Positions 1 through 6,464 of a stretch of DNA of 28,815 nt are shown here, piece after piece; the first letter of the stretch is position 1, and the number at the start of each line of letters is the position of its first letter. Made by a program: the position numbers and the translations under genes. The notes under the pieces were generated by a model. The model was not told the origin of the DNA. It searched no databases and was given only the letters and a program-made list of their open reading frames with translations. The DNA lies in the NCBI GenBank assembly GCA_034440495.1, contig JAWXCE010000065.1, positions 1 to 28,815 on the forward strand, written 5' to 3'. The stretch is from JAWXCE01 sp034440495 (GTDB lineage: Bacteria > Pseudomonadota > Alphaproteobacteria > Rhizobiales > Rhodomicrobiaceae).

Positions 1-1
1 A

Positions 2-1141
2 AAAGCCCTCGGCCCTGATCACCCCGATACCGGCGCAAGTCTCAACAATCTGGCCTTGCTGTACCGCGCGCAGGGCCGCCTCGCCGAGGCCGAGCCGCTG
101 TTCGAGCGGGTGCGGGCCATGCCGCAGGGCGGCGCGCGGCAGTTCCCAATCCTGTTCGCGACCAACCGTGCGCCGGAGGCAGGCGCGAAAACCCCCGGCT
201 TCGGCGCGGCGCGCGACGAGCGGCTGAATTTCGGCGCGGCGACCATGCTCGCCGTGGGCGATATTGTGAAGGCGCGCGGCGAAAGGCGCGCCTCCGGCGG
301 CGGGATGCTGGATAAATCGGGCGCGGCCCTCACCGCCTCCGGCTCCATCGCCATCCGCCGCATCGACCCGGCACCGGACATGGAGGGGGCGGCCAAGGCG
401 CTGCCCGCGCCGAAACAGGCGCTGATTTTCGTGCACGGCTTCAACACCGGCTTCGAGGACGCGCTGAAGCGCACCGCGCAGGTCGCCTTCGACCTCGATT
501 TTCCCGGGCAACCCATGCTGTTTAGCTGGCCGTCAAAGTCGCGCTTTTGGGGTTATCTGGCGGATCGCGACAGCGCCGATATCGCCGCCGATTATCTGGT
601 CGAGTTTCTCGATGCGGCGGGCAAGACCATGCCGGAGACCAAGCTCAATATCGTGGCGCACAGCATGGGCAACCTTGTCTTGCTCAGCGCGCTGGAGAAA
701 ATTGCGCTGCGTGGCGCGGAGAAGCGCCCGCGCATCGGTGAGATCATCCTGGCGCATCCGGATGTGGATGGAGGCCGGTTCCGTCAACTCGCGAAGCGGC
801 TGCAAGGCGAGGGGTACGGCCTGACGCTTTACACCTCGCGCGACGACAAGGCGATGTGGCTGTCGGGCTGGCTGAGCGGCGATGCGCGCGCGGGCGGCGC
901 AGCGGCGGCGGCCGACGGCGTGGACACCATCGATATCACCGGCCTGAGCACGAGCTTCTGGAGCGCCAATCACAACACTTTCAGCGGCAACCCAATCGTA
1001 TTCGGCGACATGGCGCGCCTCATCGCGAGCGGCGAGCGCCCGCCGCACAAGCGCACGCAATCTTTCGAGGAGGTGCCGGGCGAAAAGGGGTCCTATTGGC
1101 GCTATCGAATTACGGTGAGCGAAGGCGGGTTCGTGCAATAG
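2..1141 (+). CDS. TPR plus alpha/beta hydrolase (DUF900) protein, 5' end outside the window
   Basis: The frame is open from base 2, so the gene is cut by the window edge; 379 residues are visible. The first 30 or so (ALGPDHPDTGASLNNLALLY) are the end of a kinesin-light-chain-type tetratricopeptide repeat, so an N-terminal TPR array probably lies upstream. The rest is an alpha/beta hydrolase of the DUF900 type: FVHGFNTGFEDA near residue 143, the nucleophile elbow AHSMGN near residue 220, then HPDVDGG and SANHNTF, plausible sites for the catalytic acid and histidine. The TTG at 56 is not needed as a start. The protein ends 7 nt before the next gene, so the two are probably cotranscribed. Substrate unknown; members are described as esterase or lipase-like. 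Confidence 0.85.
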   Translation, partial: KALGPDHPDTGASLNNLALLYRAQGRLAEAEPLFERVRAMPQGGARQFPILFATNRAPEAGAKTPGFGAARDERLNFGAATMLAVGDIVKARGERRASGGGMLDKSGAALTASGSIAIRRIDPAPDMEGAAKALPAPKQALIFVHGFNTGFEDALKRTAQVAFDLDFPGQPMLFSWPSKSRFWGYLADRDSADIAADYLVEFLDAAGKTMPETKLNIVAHSMGNLVLLSALEKIALRGAEKRPRIGEIILAHPDVDGGRFRQLAKRLQGEGYGLTLYTSRDDKAMWLSGWLSGDARAGGAAAAADGVDTIDITGLSTSFWSANHNTFSGNPIVFGDMARLIASGERPPHKRTQSFEEVPGEKGSYWRYRITVSEGGFVQ

Positions 1142-1148
1142 GGTCGAT

Positions 1149-2015
1149 GTGAACGAAGTAGGCATTGAAACCGCATTTTTGGCCGCGTGCCATGCCGAGT
1201 TGCAGGCGCTGAAGCCCGGCAATGTGCATGTGTACGCCGAGGGGCACCGCATGACGGTTGCAGATTTCGAGGCGAGCGCCAAAGCCGCCGCGCCGTTCAT
1301 CGCCGCGCATGATATGAGCTTGGGCGAGCGCATCGAAAGCGCCGTGCGCGCCACCTGGACGGCCGTGGGCAAAAACACCAATCTCGGTATCATCTTGCTT
1401 TGCGCGCCGCTGGCTATGGCGGCTGAAAGGGCGCAGGCTCAGGGTGGTGCCGCGCTGGAACGCCTGCGGCAACCGCTTGCGGAGATTATCTTTCACTCCA
1501 CTGTCGCGGACGCCGAACGCGCCTTCCGCGCCATCGCGCTCGCCAATCCAGGCGGTTTGGGTGAGGCTGAACACGATGTGCGCCAGCCTGCCTCCATCAC
1601 GCTTTACGAGGCGATGCGGCTGGCCGCGAGCCGCGATCTGATCGCGCGGCAATATACAAACAGTTTTGGCGAGGTGTTCGGCGTTGGCTACAGCGTCCTT
1701 CAAGAAGGGTTAACGCGCTTTGACGATATCCGGTGGGCGACAAGCCTTGCCTACCTGACCCTCATGGGCAGCTTTCCGGATTCTCATATCTGGCGCAAAT
1801 ACGGGCGTGACGTTGCGTGCGGCGTTCGAGACGAAGCGCGCGCATTCGCAGCAATGCGGGAGAAGACGGATGATCCGCTACAATGCTCGAAGCCGCTGAT
1901 TGCCTTCGACTCCAGCCTAAAGGCGCGCGGCCTGAATCCCGGCGCCATTGCGGACTTGACTGTCGCGACCCTGTTCGTCGGCGAACTTGCCGCCAAGCTG
2001 GATCGGGCCACGTAA
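1149..2015 (+). CDS. Triphosphoribosyl-dephospho-CoA synthase family (CitG/MdcB-like) protein
   Basis: 288 residues from a GTG start, 7 nt after the preceding stop. Family hallmarks are KPGNVH (residues 22-27) and GKNTNLGI (from residue 74), the conserved substrate-binding segments of CitG/MdcB enzymes, which make the prosthetic-group precursor of citrate or malonate decarboxylases from dephospho-CoA and ATP. No citrate or malonate decarboxylase genes are visible. Fae lies about 210 bp downstream, so a role in C1-cofactor (methanopterin or methanofuran-type) biosynthesis is a reasonable inference, but the sequence does not prove it. An ATG at 1147 is out of frame and meets a stop at once, so GTG 1149 is preferred. 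It is helical in composition, without signal peptide or membrane segments, so probably cytosolic. Confidence 0.8.
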   Translation: MNEVGIETAFLAACHAELQALKPGNVHVYAEGHRMTVADFEASAKAAAPFIAAHDMSLGERIESAVRATWTAVGKNTNLGIILLCAPLAMAAERAQAQGGAALERLRQPLAEIIFHSTVADAERAFRAIALANPGGLGEAEHDVRQPASITLYEAMRLAASRDLIARQYTNSFGEVFGVGYSVLQEGLTRFDDIRWATSLAYLTLMGSFPDSHIWRKYGRDVACGVRDEARAFAAMREKTDDPLQCSKPLIAFDSSLKARGLNPGAIADLTVATLFVGELAAKLDRAT

Positions 2016-2046
2016 CGCCTTGTATTTCGGCGCGATCACACTTGCG

Positions 2047-2091
2047 TGCGCGGTTTACTATGAGTAGTGTCCGCCATGCGCAAACCGCGCA
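2047..2091. promoter_or_regulatory. Inverted repeat in the fae upstream region
   Basis: TGCGCGGTTT (2047-2056) and AAACCGCGCA (2082-2091) form a perfect 10-bp inverted repeat with a 25-nt spacer. A 10-bp palindrome AAACCGGTTT follows at 2101-2110. They lie in the 211-bp gap between the CitG-like gene and fae. They may be a terminator-like hairpin for the upstream gene (there is no T run) or an operator for fae; the sequence does not decide. Confidence 0.45.
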
Positions 2092-2226
2092 ACTATCTGG
2101 AAACCGGTTTGGCGACTCCGTCAAACGCAGCAAACTGGGATAGTCTGGTCTGGGTTCCGGCTTAAAACGGGCCGGTTCAGGCTTTTCGTTTTTGACGAAG
2201 TGAATCCAATCGGGAGGATTACCGGA

Positions 2227-2739
2227 ATGGCTATGATCAATAAAGTTATGGTTGGCGAGTCGCTTGTAGGCGACGGCAATGAAGTCGCTCATATCGACCT
2301 CATCATTGGCCCGCGCGGCAGCGCTGCCGAGACAGCGTTCTGCAACAGCCTCACCAACAACAAAGACGGCTTCACGTCGCTTCTCGCCGTGATCGCGCCT
2401 AACCTGCCTTGCAAACCAAACACCGTCATGTTCAACAAAGTCACCATCAAAGACGCCCGCCAGGCCGTCCAGATGTTTGGCCCAGCACAATACGGCGTCG
2501 CTAAAGCGGTTGCTGACAGCGTTGCCGATGGCACGATCCCAGCATCCGAAGCCGATGACCTGTTCATTTGCGTTGGCGTGTTCATTCACTGGGACGCAGC
2601 CGATGACGCGAAAATTCAGCAGTACAACTACACGGCTGTGAAAGAATCCATCGAACGCGCCGTGAAAGGTACGCCGAACGCCGCCGAAGTGACGTCGAAG
2701 AAAGATTCGGCCGCTCATCCGTTCGCAGCCAAGGGCTGA
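2227..2739 (+). CDS. fae: Formaldehyde-activating enzyme (Fae)
   Basis: 170 residues, the usual length for bacterial Fae. The enzyme condenses formaldehyde with tetrahydromethanopterin to methylene-H4MPT, the entry step of H4MPT-linked formaldehyde oxidation in the cytoplasm. The sequence follows the family throughout: VGDGNEVAHIDLIIGPRGS (conserved His at residue 22), CKPNTVMFNKVTIKDARQA, QMFGPAQYGVAKAV, VGVFIHW and the typical C-terminal AAHPFA. The ATG at 2227 is chosen because GGGAGGA at 2212-2218 lies 8 nt upstream and the family begins here; the longer frame from 2200 is not needed. Odd point: after the TGA at 2737 the same frame stays open for 47 more codons up to a strong terminator. 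Its neighbours (CitG-like upstream, convergent HisA-like downstream) suggest a small C1 locus. Confidence 0.96.
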   Translation: MAMINKVMVGESLVGDGNEVAHIDLIIGPRGSAAETAFCNSLTNNKDGFTSLLAVIAPNLPCKPNTVMFNKVTIKDARQAVQMFGPAQYGVAKAVADSVADGTIPASEADDLFICVGVFIHWDAADDAKIQQYNYTAVKESIERAVKGTPNAAEVTSKKDSAAHPFAAKG

Positions 2740-2883
2740 AGCGGAAACCACCCTGGGCAGGAAACGCCTCAGGTCGCAGCTTCGGCGCCGGAGCCGAAAA
2801 TGGAAGCCCGAGTGGCGCCCAAACCGGCATATGAAGAGCGCAAGGGCCTGTTTCAGCGGTTGGCCGCAATCTTTCAGAAGTGA
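2740..2883 (+). other. In-frame open tail after the fae stop, possibly containing a 27-aa small ORF
   Basis: Directly after the fae TGA the same frame runs 47 sense codons to a TGA at 2881. The translation has a Pro/Ala/Glu linker (QETPQVAASAPEPKMEAR) and a basic amphipathic end (KGLFQRLAAIFQK), with mostly G or C at third positions, so it looks coding. An internal ATG at 2800 preceded by GGAG (2790-2793) could start a 27-residue peptide. Alternatives are stop-codon readthrough giving an extended Fae, a recent nonsense mutation in an extended Fae, or a separate small protein. Known Fae proteins of 170 residues end where the TGA lies, so the tail is extra to the family. The terminator comes after the tail. 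Confidence 0.5.
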
Positions 2884-2889
2884 GAACGA

Positions 2890-2911
2890 GGGGCGGGAAA
2901 CCGCCCCTTTT
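2890..2911 (+). terminator. Rho-independent terminator after fae and its tail
   Basis: GGGGCGG, a GAAA tetraloop, CCGCCCC, then TTTT: a perfect 7-bp GC stem with a short U tract. It lies 7 nt after the tail's stop codon and abuts the 3' end of the convergent HisA-like gene. Confidence 0.88.
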
Positions 2912-3600
2912 CATTTCGCGGCGAGATCATCTAACTGCGCAGCTCCAATCGCACCTTCATGAAGCGCGGTGGCGACGAGCGCGCCGTTAATGCCCAGGTT
3001 TTTAAGTTCCACGAGGTCTGCGGTGTTGCGAATTCCGCCCGCTGCATACAAGCGTGTGTCTGGCGACTTGGGACGAGTAAACTCCAGCAATGTACTATTG
3101 GGGCCGTTTTGAGAGCCTACATCATCAAGATTCATGAGGATCACATCCTCCGGCCATAGGGTGATGTTGAACTGCAGATCGAAAGGCCCAACGATCCTGC
3201 CTTTCTTGAAATCGAGCGATAAGATATGACTCTTCAAGCCGTGCATGTCTTCTTCCCTCATGCTTTCCGTGCCGAGAACATGATGAAGCCAAGGTCGTTT
3301 CCGCCAGTTCATTGCAACTTTCCTGGCTGTTAGCCCACTGTCCATCCAGATTTTAATGTCTGGATAGTAATGATTAATCGACGTTAATAAATCGCGCTGT
3401 GATGGAAGGCCTTCAATCGCATCTAGGTCCGCGATGTAGAAAGTTGGGAAGGGGTGCAGCCTCAAAAACCCCGCTACGGCCTCCAAAGGTTCGGCGTTGG
3501 GACAAATAGGCGAGCGCCATGGCTGATATTTGTGCCGGTCGCCGCCTGCAGCGCGCACAACCTGGCCCGCCTTCAGGTCAATTACGGGAATAATACGCAT
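2911..3600 (-). CDS. HisA-related TIM-barrel protein (proFAR isomerase-like)
   Basis: 229 residues. The N-terminus MRIIPVIDLKAGQVVRA matches the HisA/HisF first strand, including the Asp at residue 8, and the C-terminal YAAGGIRNTADLVELKNLGI matches the second phosphate-binding loop, so a half-barrel-duplicated (beta/alpha)8 fold is expected. Middle segments (ILSLDFKKG, ILMNLDDVG) sit where the second catalytic Asp and loop occur. It diverges from true histidine-pathway HisA, is shorter, and no other his gene is present. HisA-related proteins of this type occur with methanopterin genes in archaea and methylotrophs, so a role in C1-cofactor biosynthesis fits the convergent fae; this is inference. 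No good ribosome-binding site precedes the ATG. It is probably transcribed from the divergent region shared with the bactofilin. Confidence 0.78.
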   Translation of the reverse strand: MRIIPVIDLKAGQVVRAAGGDRHKYQPWRSPICPNAEPLEAVAGFLRLHPFPTFYIADLDAIEGLPSQRDLLTSINHYYPDIKIWMDSGLTARKVAMNWRKRPWLHHVLGTESMREEDMHGLKSHILSLDFKKGRIVGPFDLQFNITLWPEDVILMNLDDVGSQNGPNSTLLEFTRPKSPDTRLYAAGGIRNTADLVELKNLGINGALVATALHEGAIGAAQLDDLAAK

Positions 3601-3744
3601 CTAAGGTTGTCTCGATTTCGTTGCATGCGGCGATTCTAACGCGGTCAAGATAGAATGCGCAAAAGAGCGCGATAAATCACCAAATTCATCATGACAAATG
3701 GTTTGCGCGGAGTTAGTGTCCTCTTAATATCAAGTCATGTCCTG

Positions 3745-3765
3745 CCGGATCAATATCCGATCCGG
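3745..3765. promoter_or_regulatory. Inverted repeat in the divergent HisA-like/bactofilin region
   Basis: CCGGATC (3745-3751) and GATCCGG (3759-3765) form a perfect 7-bp inverted repeat with a 7-nt loop, flanked by GTC and GAC that can extend it around a bulge. It sits inside the 271-bp divergent intergenic region, away from both starts; operator or small hairpin, function unknown. Confidence 0.35.
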
Positions 3766-3800
3766 GACTATCATAACCGGCCTCTCTGAAATGTAATGCG

Positions 3801-3827
3801 TTGTAAACATTGTGGTTTTTATATAAT
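3801..3827 (+). promoter_or_regulatory. Candidate promoter of the bactofilin gene
   Basis: A perfect TATAAT at 3822-3827 follows TTGTAA at 3801-3806 with a 15-nt spacer, short of the usual 17. The -10 box is strong and lies 44 nt before the preferred bactofilin start. Confidence 0.45.
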
Positions 3828-3871
3828 GGGCCAACGGGTTAGTTTCGCAAGATTGCTCGGAGTAAATGCGG

Positions 3872-4459
3872 ATGTTCACAAAAAAGCCAGAGAACGACAT
3901 GAGCAACTTTGACGCGCAAAAACCAATCACCAAAACCACCAGCGCAGCCGTTGGTAGTAAGCAACCTATGGGCGGACAAGGTATGGCGGCTAATCCAAGT
4001 TCAATGAATGCGCCATCCGGCGGACTGATGCCGGGCATGCAGTCTGGCGCGCTTGTCGCCAAGACACCCTCGTTCCGGGGGCAGGACCGCATGTCGCCAT
4101 CCATTATCGGGGAAGACCTTACCGTCACCGGTAACGTGCTTTCACGCGGCGAAGTACAGGTTGATGGCCAAATCCAGGGCGACGTGCATTGTTCATCGCT
4201 TATCGTTGGCGAAAAGGCCCAGATCACGGGCGGGATCGTGGCCGAGGATGTGGTCGTTCGCGGCCGCGTGATGGGTTCGGTTCGCGGTATGCGCGTTACC
4301 TTGCAAGCTTCCTCTCATGTGGAAGGCGACGTTTTTCATCAGTCTCTCGCCATCGAGCAAGGTGCTTACTTCGAGGGCAAATCGCGTCGCTCTGAAGACC
4401 CGATCGCATCGGCGCCTAAGCTTGAAAACATGGGCGGCCACAACCAAGCCGCTGAGTAA
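3872..4459 (+). CDS. Bactofilin, polymer-forming cytoskeletal protein
   Basis: 195 residues from ATG 3872. Bactofilins self-assemble into nucleotide-free filaments, often at the inner membrane, and act in cell shape, stalk formation or polarity. The central domain, about residues 75-170, shows the right-handed beta-helix pattern: IIGEDLTVTGNVLSRGEVQV, DGQIQGDVHCSSLIVGEKAQ and repeated G-x-V/I steps such as GRVMGSVRG and SHVEGDVFHQSLAIEQGAYF. The flanking N-terminal region (Met, Gly, Pro, Ser-rich) and C-terminal tail are disordered, as is normal. GGAG at 3859-3862 is 9 nt from ATG 3872 but only 3 nt from ATG 3866, so the second is preferred. No M23 peptidase gene, a frequent bactofilin neighbour, is present. 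Confidence 0.93.
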   Translation: MFTKKPENDMSNFDAQKPITKTTSAAVGSKQPMGGQGMAANPSSMNAPSGGLMPGMQSGALVAKTPSFRGQDRMSPSIIGEDLTVTGNVLSRGEVQVDGQIQGDVHCSSLIVGEKAQITGGIVAEDVVVRGRVMGSVRGMRVTLQASSHVEGDVFHQSLAIEQGAYFEGKSRRSEDPIASAPKLENMGGHNQAAE

Positions 4460-4479
4460 CTCACGCGAAACTTGTTCGG

Positions 4480-4514
4480 GAAAGCCGGCCGCTTAACAGC
4501 GTTCCGGCTTTTCT
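4480..4514 (+). terminator. Rho-independent terminator after the bactofilin
   Basis: AAAGCCGG (4481-4488) pairs with CCGGCTTT (4504-4511); GCT/AGC can pair inside the loop and the stem ends in TTTTC. It lies between convergent genes and probably serves the bactofilin transcript; the reverse strand has a weaker T tract. Confidence 0.75.
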
Positions 4515-4516
4515 GT

Positions 4517-4942
4517 TCAGAATAGATATTTATTGCCGCGCGAATCCTTTGCCAGCAACAGCCGCGACATCAATATGGTCGAGGTCGTGATAAGAAATGT
4601 CACGACGATGAGGGCCAAATACTCAGGCCCGGTGTTCACGTTGCCTTCGAAAACATAATAGATATTACCGCGCACCGATGTGTAAAGATCAATACTAAAA
4701 CATAGAAACCACGCGATTTTCAGCAGCAGCGTGATGAGATCATCCGCTGTGAACGTCCATATCCAATGGGTGGCGATCATGAAGCCAAACACGACCAGCG
4801 AGACCACAACCGCAAAGGTGGCTTTCACCGGGTTAACGGGGTCGGCGGAAAAGATGCCCAATACTTCGTCAATACCGAACAGCGTTGTGAAACCGTCCCA
4901 CAACGCTCCAAGACCAATGATGAGAGCTAATATGAACGGCAT
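4517..4942 (-). CDS. Hypothetical membrane protein with four predicted helices
   Basis: 141 residues; not recognised. Hydrophobic segments lie at about residues 2-24, 41-64, 69-90 and 107-129, so a four-helix inner-membrane protein is likely. Polar or charged positions near helix ends (WDGFTTLFGIDE, WIWTFTADDL, SIDLYTSVRG) could be functional. The start is 12 nt after the stop of the upstream 111-residue gene, so the two form a small operon and may act together. No clear ribosome-binding site precedes the ATG, which suggests translational coupling. The 3' end runs into the shared terminator of the convergent bactofilin. No function can be assigned. Confidence 0.7.
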   Translation of the reverse strand: MPFILALIIGLGALWDGFTTLFGIDEVLGIFSADPVNPVKATFAVVVSLVVFGFMIATHWIWTFTADDLITLLLKIAWFLCFSIDLYTSVRGNIYYVFEGNVNTGPEYLALIVVTFLITTSTILMSRLLLAKDSRGNKYLF

Positions 4943-4954
4943 AATGGCTTTTGC

Positions 4955-5290
4955 CTAGTTGCGCGTCATCATGACGGCGATGGATAACGCCATTCCGAGC
5001 ACGAACATCAAGAATACGAAAACATTCAGGTTAAACCGTAACCGCCAAGGGCTACGCTTTGTGGCGGCTGCCGTTTGCTCACCCTCTGCGGCGATGAATG
5101 CAGCGAAATCATCCTCTCGCGCTCTCGCAAAAAGCACCGCGTAACGCATGGCAACGTCACGGTTCATGCGTGCCCGCTGGGAAATAACGTAAAGGCTTTC
5201 CTCGAAATCGGCGGGGGTTTTCGGCATGTTGTTCGCCATGGCGTCTCGCCCGTCGCACGCGGCGAAAACCTCCGCCATTAATATACGCAT
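4955..5290 (-). CDS. Hypothetical protein with a C-terminal membrane anchor
   Basis: 111 residues from the first ATG; not recognised. The body is helical and charged (ISQRARMNRDVAMRYAVLFA), followed by a basic stretch (TKRSPWRLRF) and one hydrophobic helix at about residues 88-108, so the bulk is probably cytoplasmic with a C-terminal anchor. The start is uncertain: in-frame ATGs at residues 5, 18 and 22 exist, and starting at residue 18 (MANNMPKTPADFEE) would remove an atypical N-terminus; none has a strong ribosome-binding site. It is the first gene of a pair with the four-helix protein. A near-consensus CtrA box lies just upstream of the first ATG. Confidence 0.65.
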   Translation of the reverse strand: MRILMAEVFAACDGRDAMANNMPKTPADFEESLYVISQRARMNRDVAMRYAVLFARAREDDFAAFIAAEGEQTAAATKRSPWRLRFNLNVFVFLMFVLGMALSIAVMMTRN

Positions 5291-5291
5291 T

Positions 5292-5307
5292 TTAGCTAAG
5301 TTTTAAC
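5292..5307. promoter_or_regulatory. CtrA-like box upstream of the small membrane operon
   Basis: TTAG, 7 nt, TTAAC on the plus strand, one mismatch from the alphaproteobacterial CtrA consensus TTAA-N7-TTAAC. It abuts the start of the leftward 111-residue gene. A further TTAAC occurs at about 5336. Such AT-rich matches also arise by chance. Confidence 0.35.
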
Positions 5308-5355
5308 GATGATAGGAAAGCTTTTTTGCGGATGGTTAACGGCGCGTCAAAAACG

Positions 5356-6453
5356 TTAGTTGGCGAAGCGGAAATGCAGAATGTCGCCGTCCTGCACTTT
5401 GTATTCCTTGCCTTCAAGGCGCATTTTGCCAGCTTCCTTGCAACCCGCCTCGCCGTTGAATTTGACGAAGTCGTCATAAGCGATAGTTTCCGCGCGAATG
5501 AAGCCTTTTTCAAAATCCGAGTGGATGACGCCTGCCGCGCCGGGCGCCATTGTGCCGGTTTCGATTGTCCAGGCCCGCGCCTCTTTAGGGCCGACTGTGA
5601 AATAAGTTATCAAGTCGAGCAAGCCGTAGCCCGCACGGATGACGCGGTTCAGCCCCGGCTCGTCCAGCCCCAAATCGCGGAGGTAATCCGCGCGCTCGGC
5701 GGCCGCCAGTTGCGCCAGTTCCGCCTCGATTTGTGCAGAGATAAAAACGCAGGCCGCGCCTTCCGCTTTTGCGCGCTCCTCCACGCGGGCGGAGTGCGCG
5801 TTGCCGATCGCGGCGCTGACCTCGTCAACATTACAAACGTAAAGCGCAGGCTTCGAGGTGAGCAACTGTAGTTGCCGAAAGGCGCGCTGCTCGCTGTCCT
5901 CGATTTTCACTGTGCGCGCCGGTTTGCCCTCAACGAGCGCCGTGAGAGCCTTCTCGACGATTTCTAGGGTCGCCTTAGCTTCCTTGTCCTGCCCCTTGGC
6001 GCGCTTTTCGAGTGCGTGTCTGCGCTTTTCTAGACTCTCCAAGTCCGACAACATTAGCTCGGTTTCTACAGTGTCGGCGTCCGAGATAGGATCGACGCGG
6101 CCCTCCACATGCACGATATCGCCACTCTCGAAGCAGCGCACAACATACGCGATGGCGTCAACCTCGCGAATGTTGGCGAGAAACTGGTTGCCAAGACCCT
6201 CGCCCTTCGAGGCGCCGCGCACCAGCCCCGCGATATCCACAAAGCTCAGGCGGGTTGGAATGATTTGCGCGGATTTGCCAATGGCAGCGATGCGGTCAAG
6301 ACGCGGATCAGGCACGGTTACGTCGCCAATGTTCGGCTCGATGGTGCAGAACGGATAGTTCGCCGCCTCTGCCGCCGCCGTCTGCGTCAGCGCGTTAAAA
6401 AGGGTGGACTTGCCGACATTCGGCAGTCCAACTATGCCACATTTAAAGCCCAT
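5356..6453 (-). CDS. ychF: Redox-regulated ATPase/GTPase YchF (OLA1/Obg family)
   Basis: 365 residues, full length. The N-terminal G domain has GLPNVGKSTLFNALT (P-loop, residues 9-23), the DIAGLVRGASKGEGLGNQF switch II region typical of Obg/YchF, and NVDE in place of the usual NKxD, which accounts for the family's preference for ATP. A coiled-coil arm occupies about residues 130-190, and the C-terminal TGS-like domain ends in the family signature (KVQDGDILHFRFAN). YchF binds ribosomes and influences translation and stress responses. It is last in the rplY-pth-ychF run, 11 nt after pth, so almost certainly cotranscribed. Nothing unusual in length or residues. Confidence 0.97.
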   Translation of the reverse strand: MGFKCGIVGLPNVGKSTLFNALTQTAAAEAANYPFCTIEPNIGDVTVPDPRLDRIAAIGKSAQIIPTRLSFVDIAGLVRGASKGEGLGNQFLANIREVDAIAYVVRCFESGDIVHVEGRVDPISDADTVETELMLSDLESLEKRRHALEKRAKGQDKEAKATLEIVEKALTALVEGKPARTVKIEDSEQRAFRQLQLLTSKPALYVCNVDEVSAAIGNAHSARVEERAKAEGAACVFISAQIEAELAQLAAAERADYLRDLGLDEPGLNRVIRAGYGLLDLITYFTVGPKEARAWTIETGTMAPGAAGVIHSDFEKGFIRAETIAYDDFVKFNGEAGCKEAGKMRLEGKEYKVQDGDILHFRFAN

Positions 6454-6464
6454 AAAACAATCTC

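Noticed and set aside
533..1393. 286-codon antisense frame over the hydrolase and CitG-like genes
   Set aside because: Arg/Ala-rich translation without motifs, lying opposite two well-supported genes; typical GC-rich shadow.
2737..2739. TGA read as a sense codon genome-wide (recoded genetic code)
   Set aside because: Many genes in the window end at TGA at their expected length, for example proC, ybjN and midA, so TGA is an ordinary stop here.
1762..2751. 329-codon leftward frame over fae
   Set aside because: Opposite fae, whose family identity is certain; composition (Arg, His, Cys, Ser) is shadow-like.
3690..3790. 32-codon ORF (MTNGLRGVSVLL...) in the divergent region
   Set aside because: No ribosome-binding site and it spans the inverted repeat; more likely non-coding.
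3730..4227. 165-codon antisense frame over the bactofilin
   Set aside because: Opposite a well-supported bactofilin and without its own ribosome-binding site.
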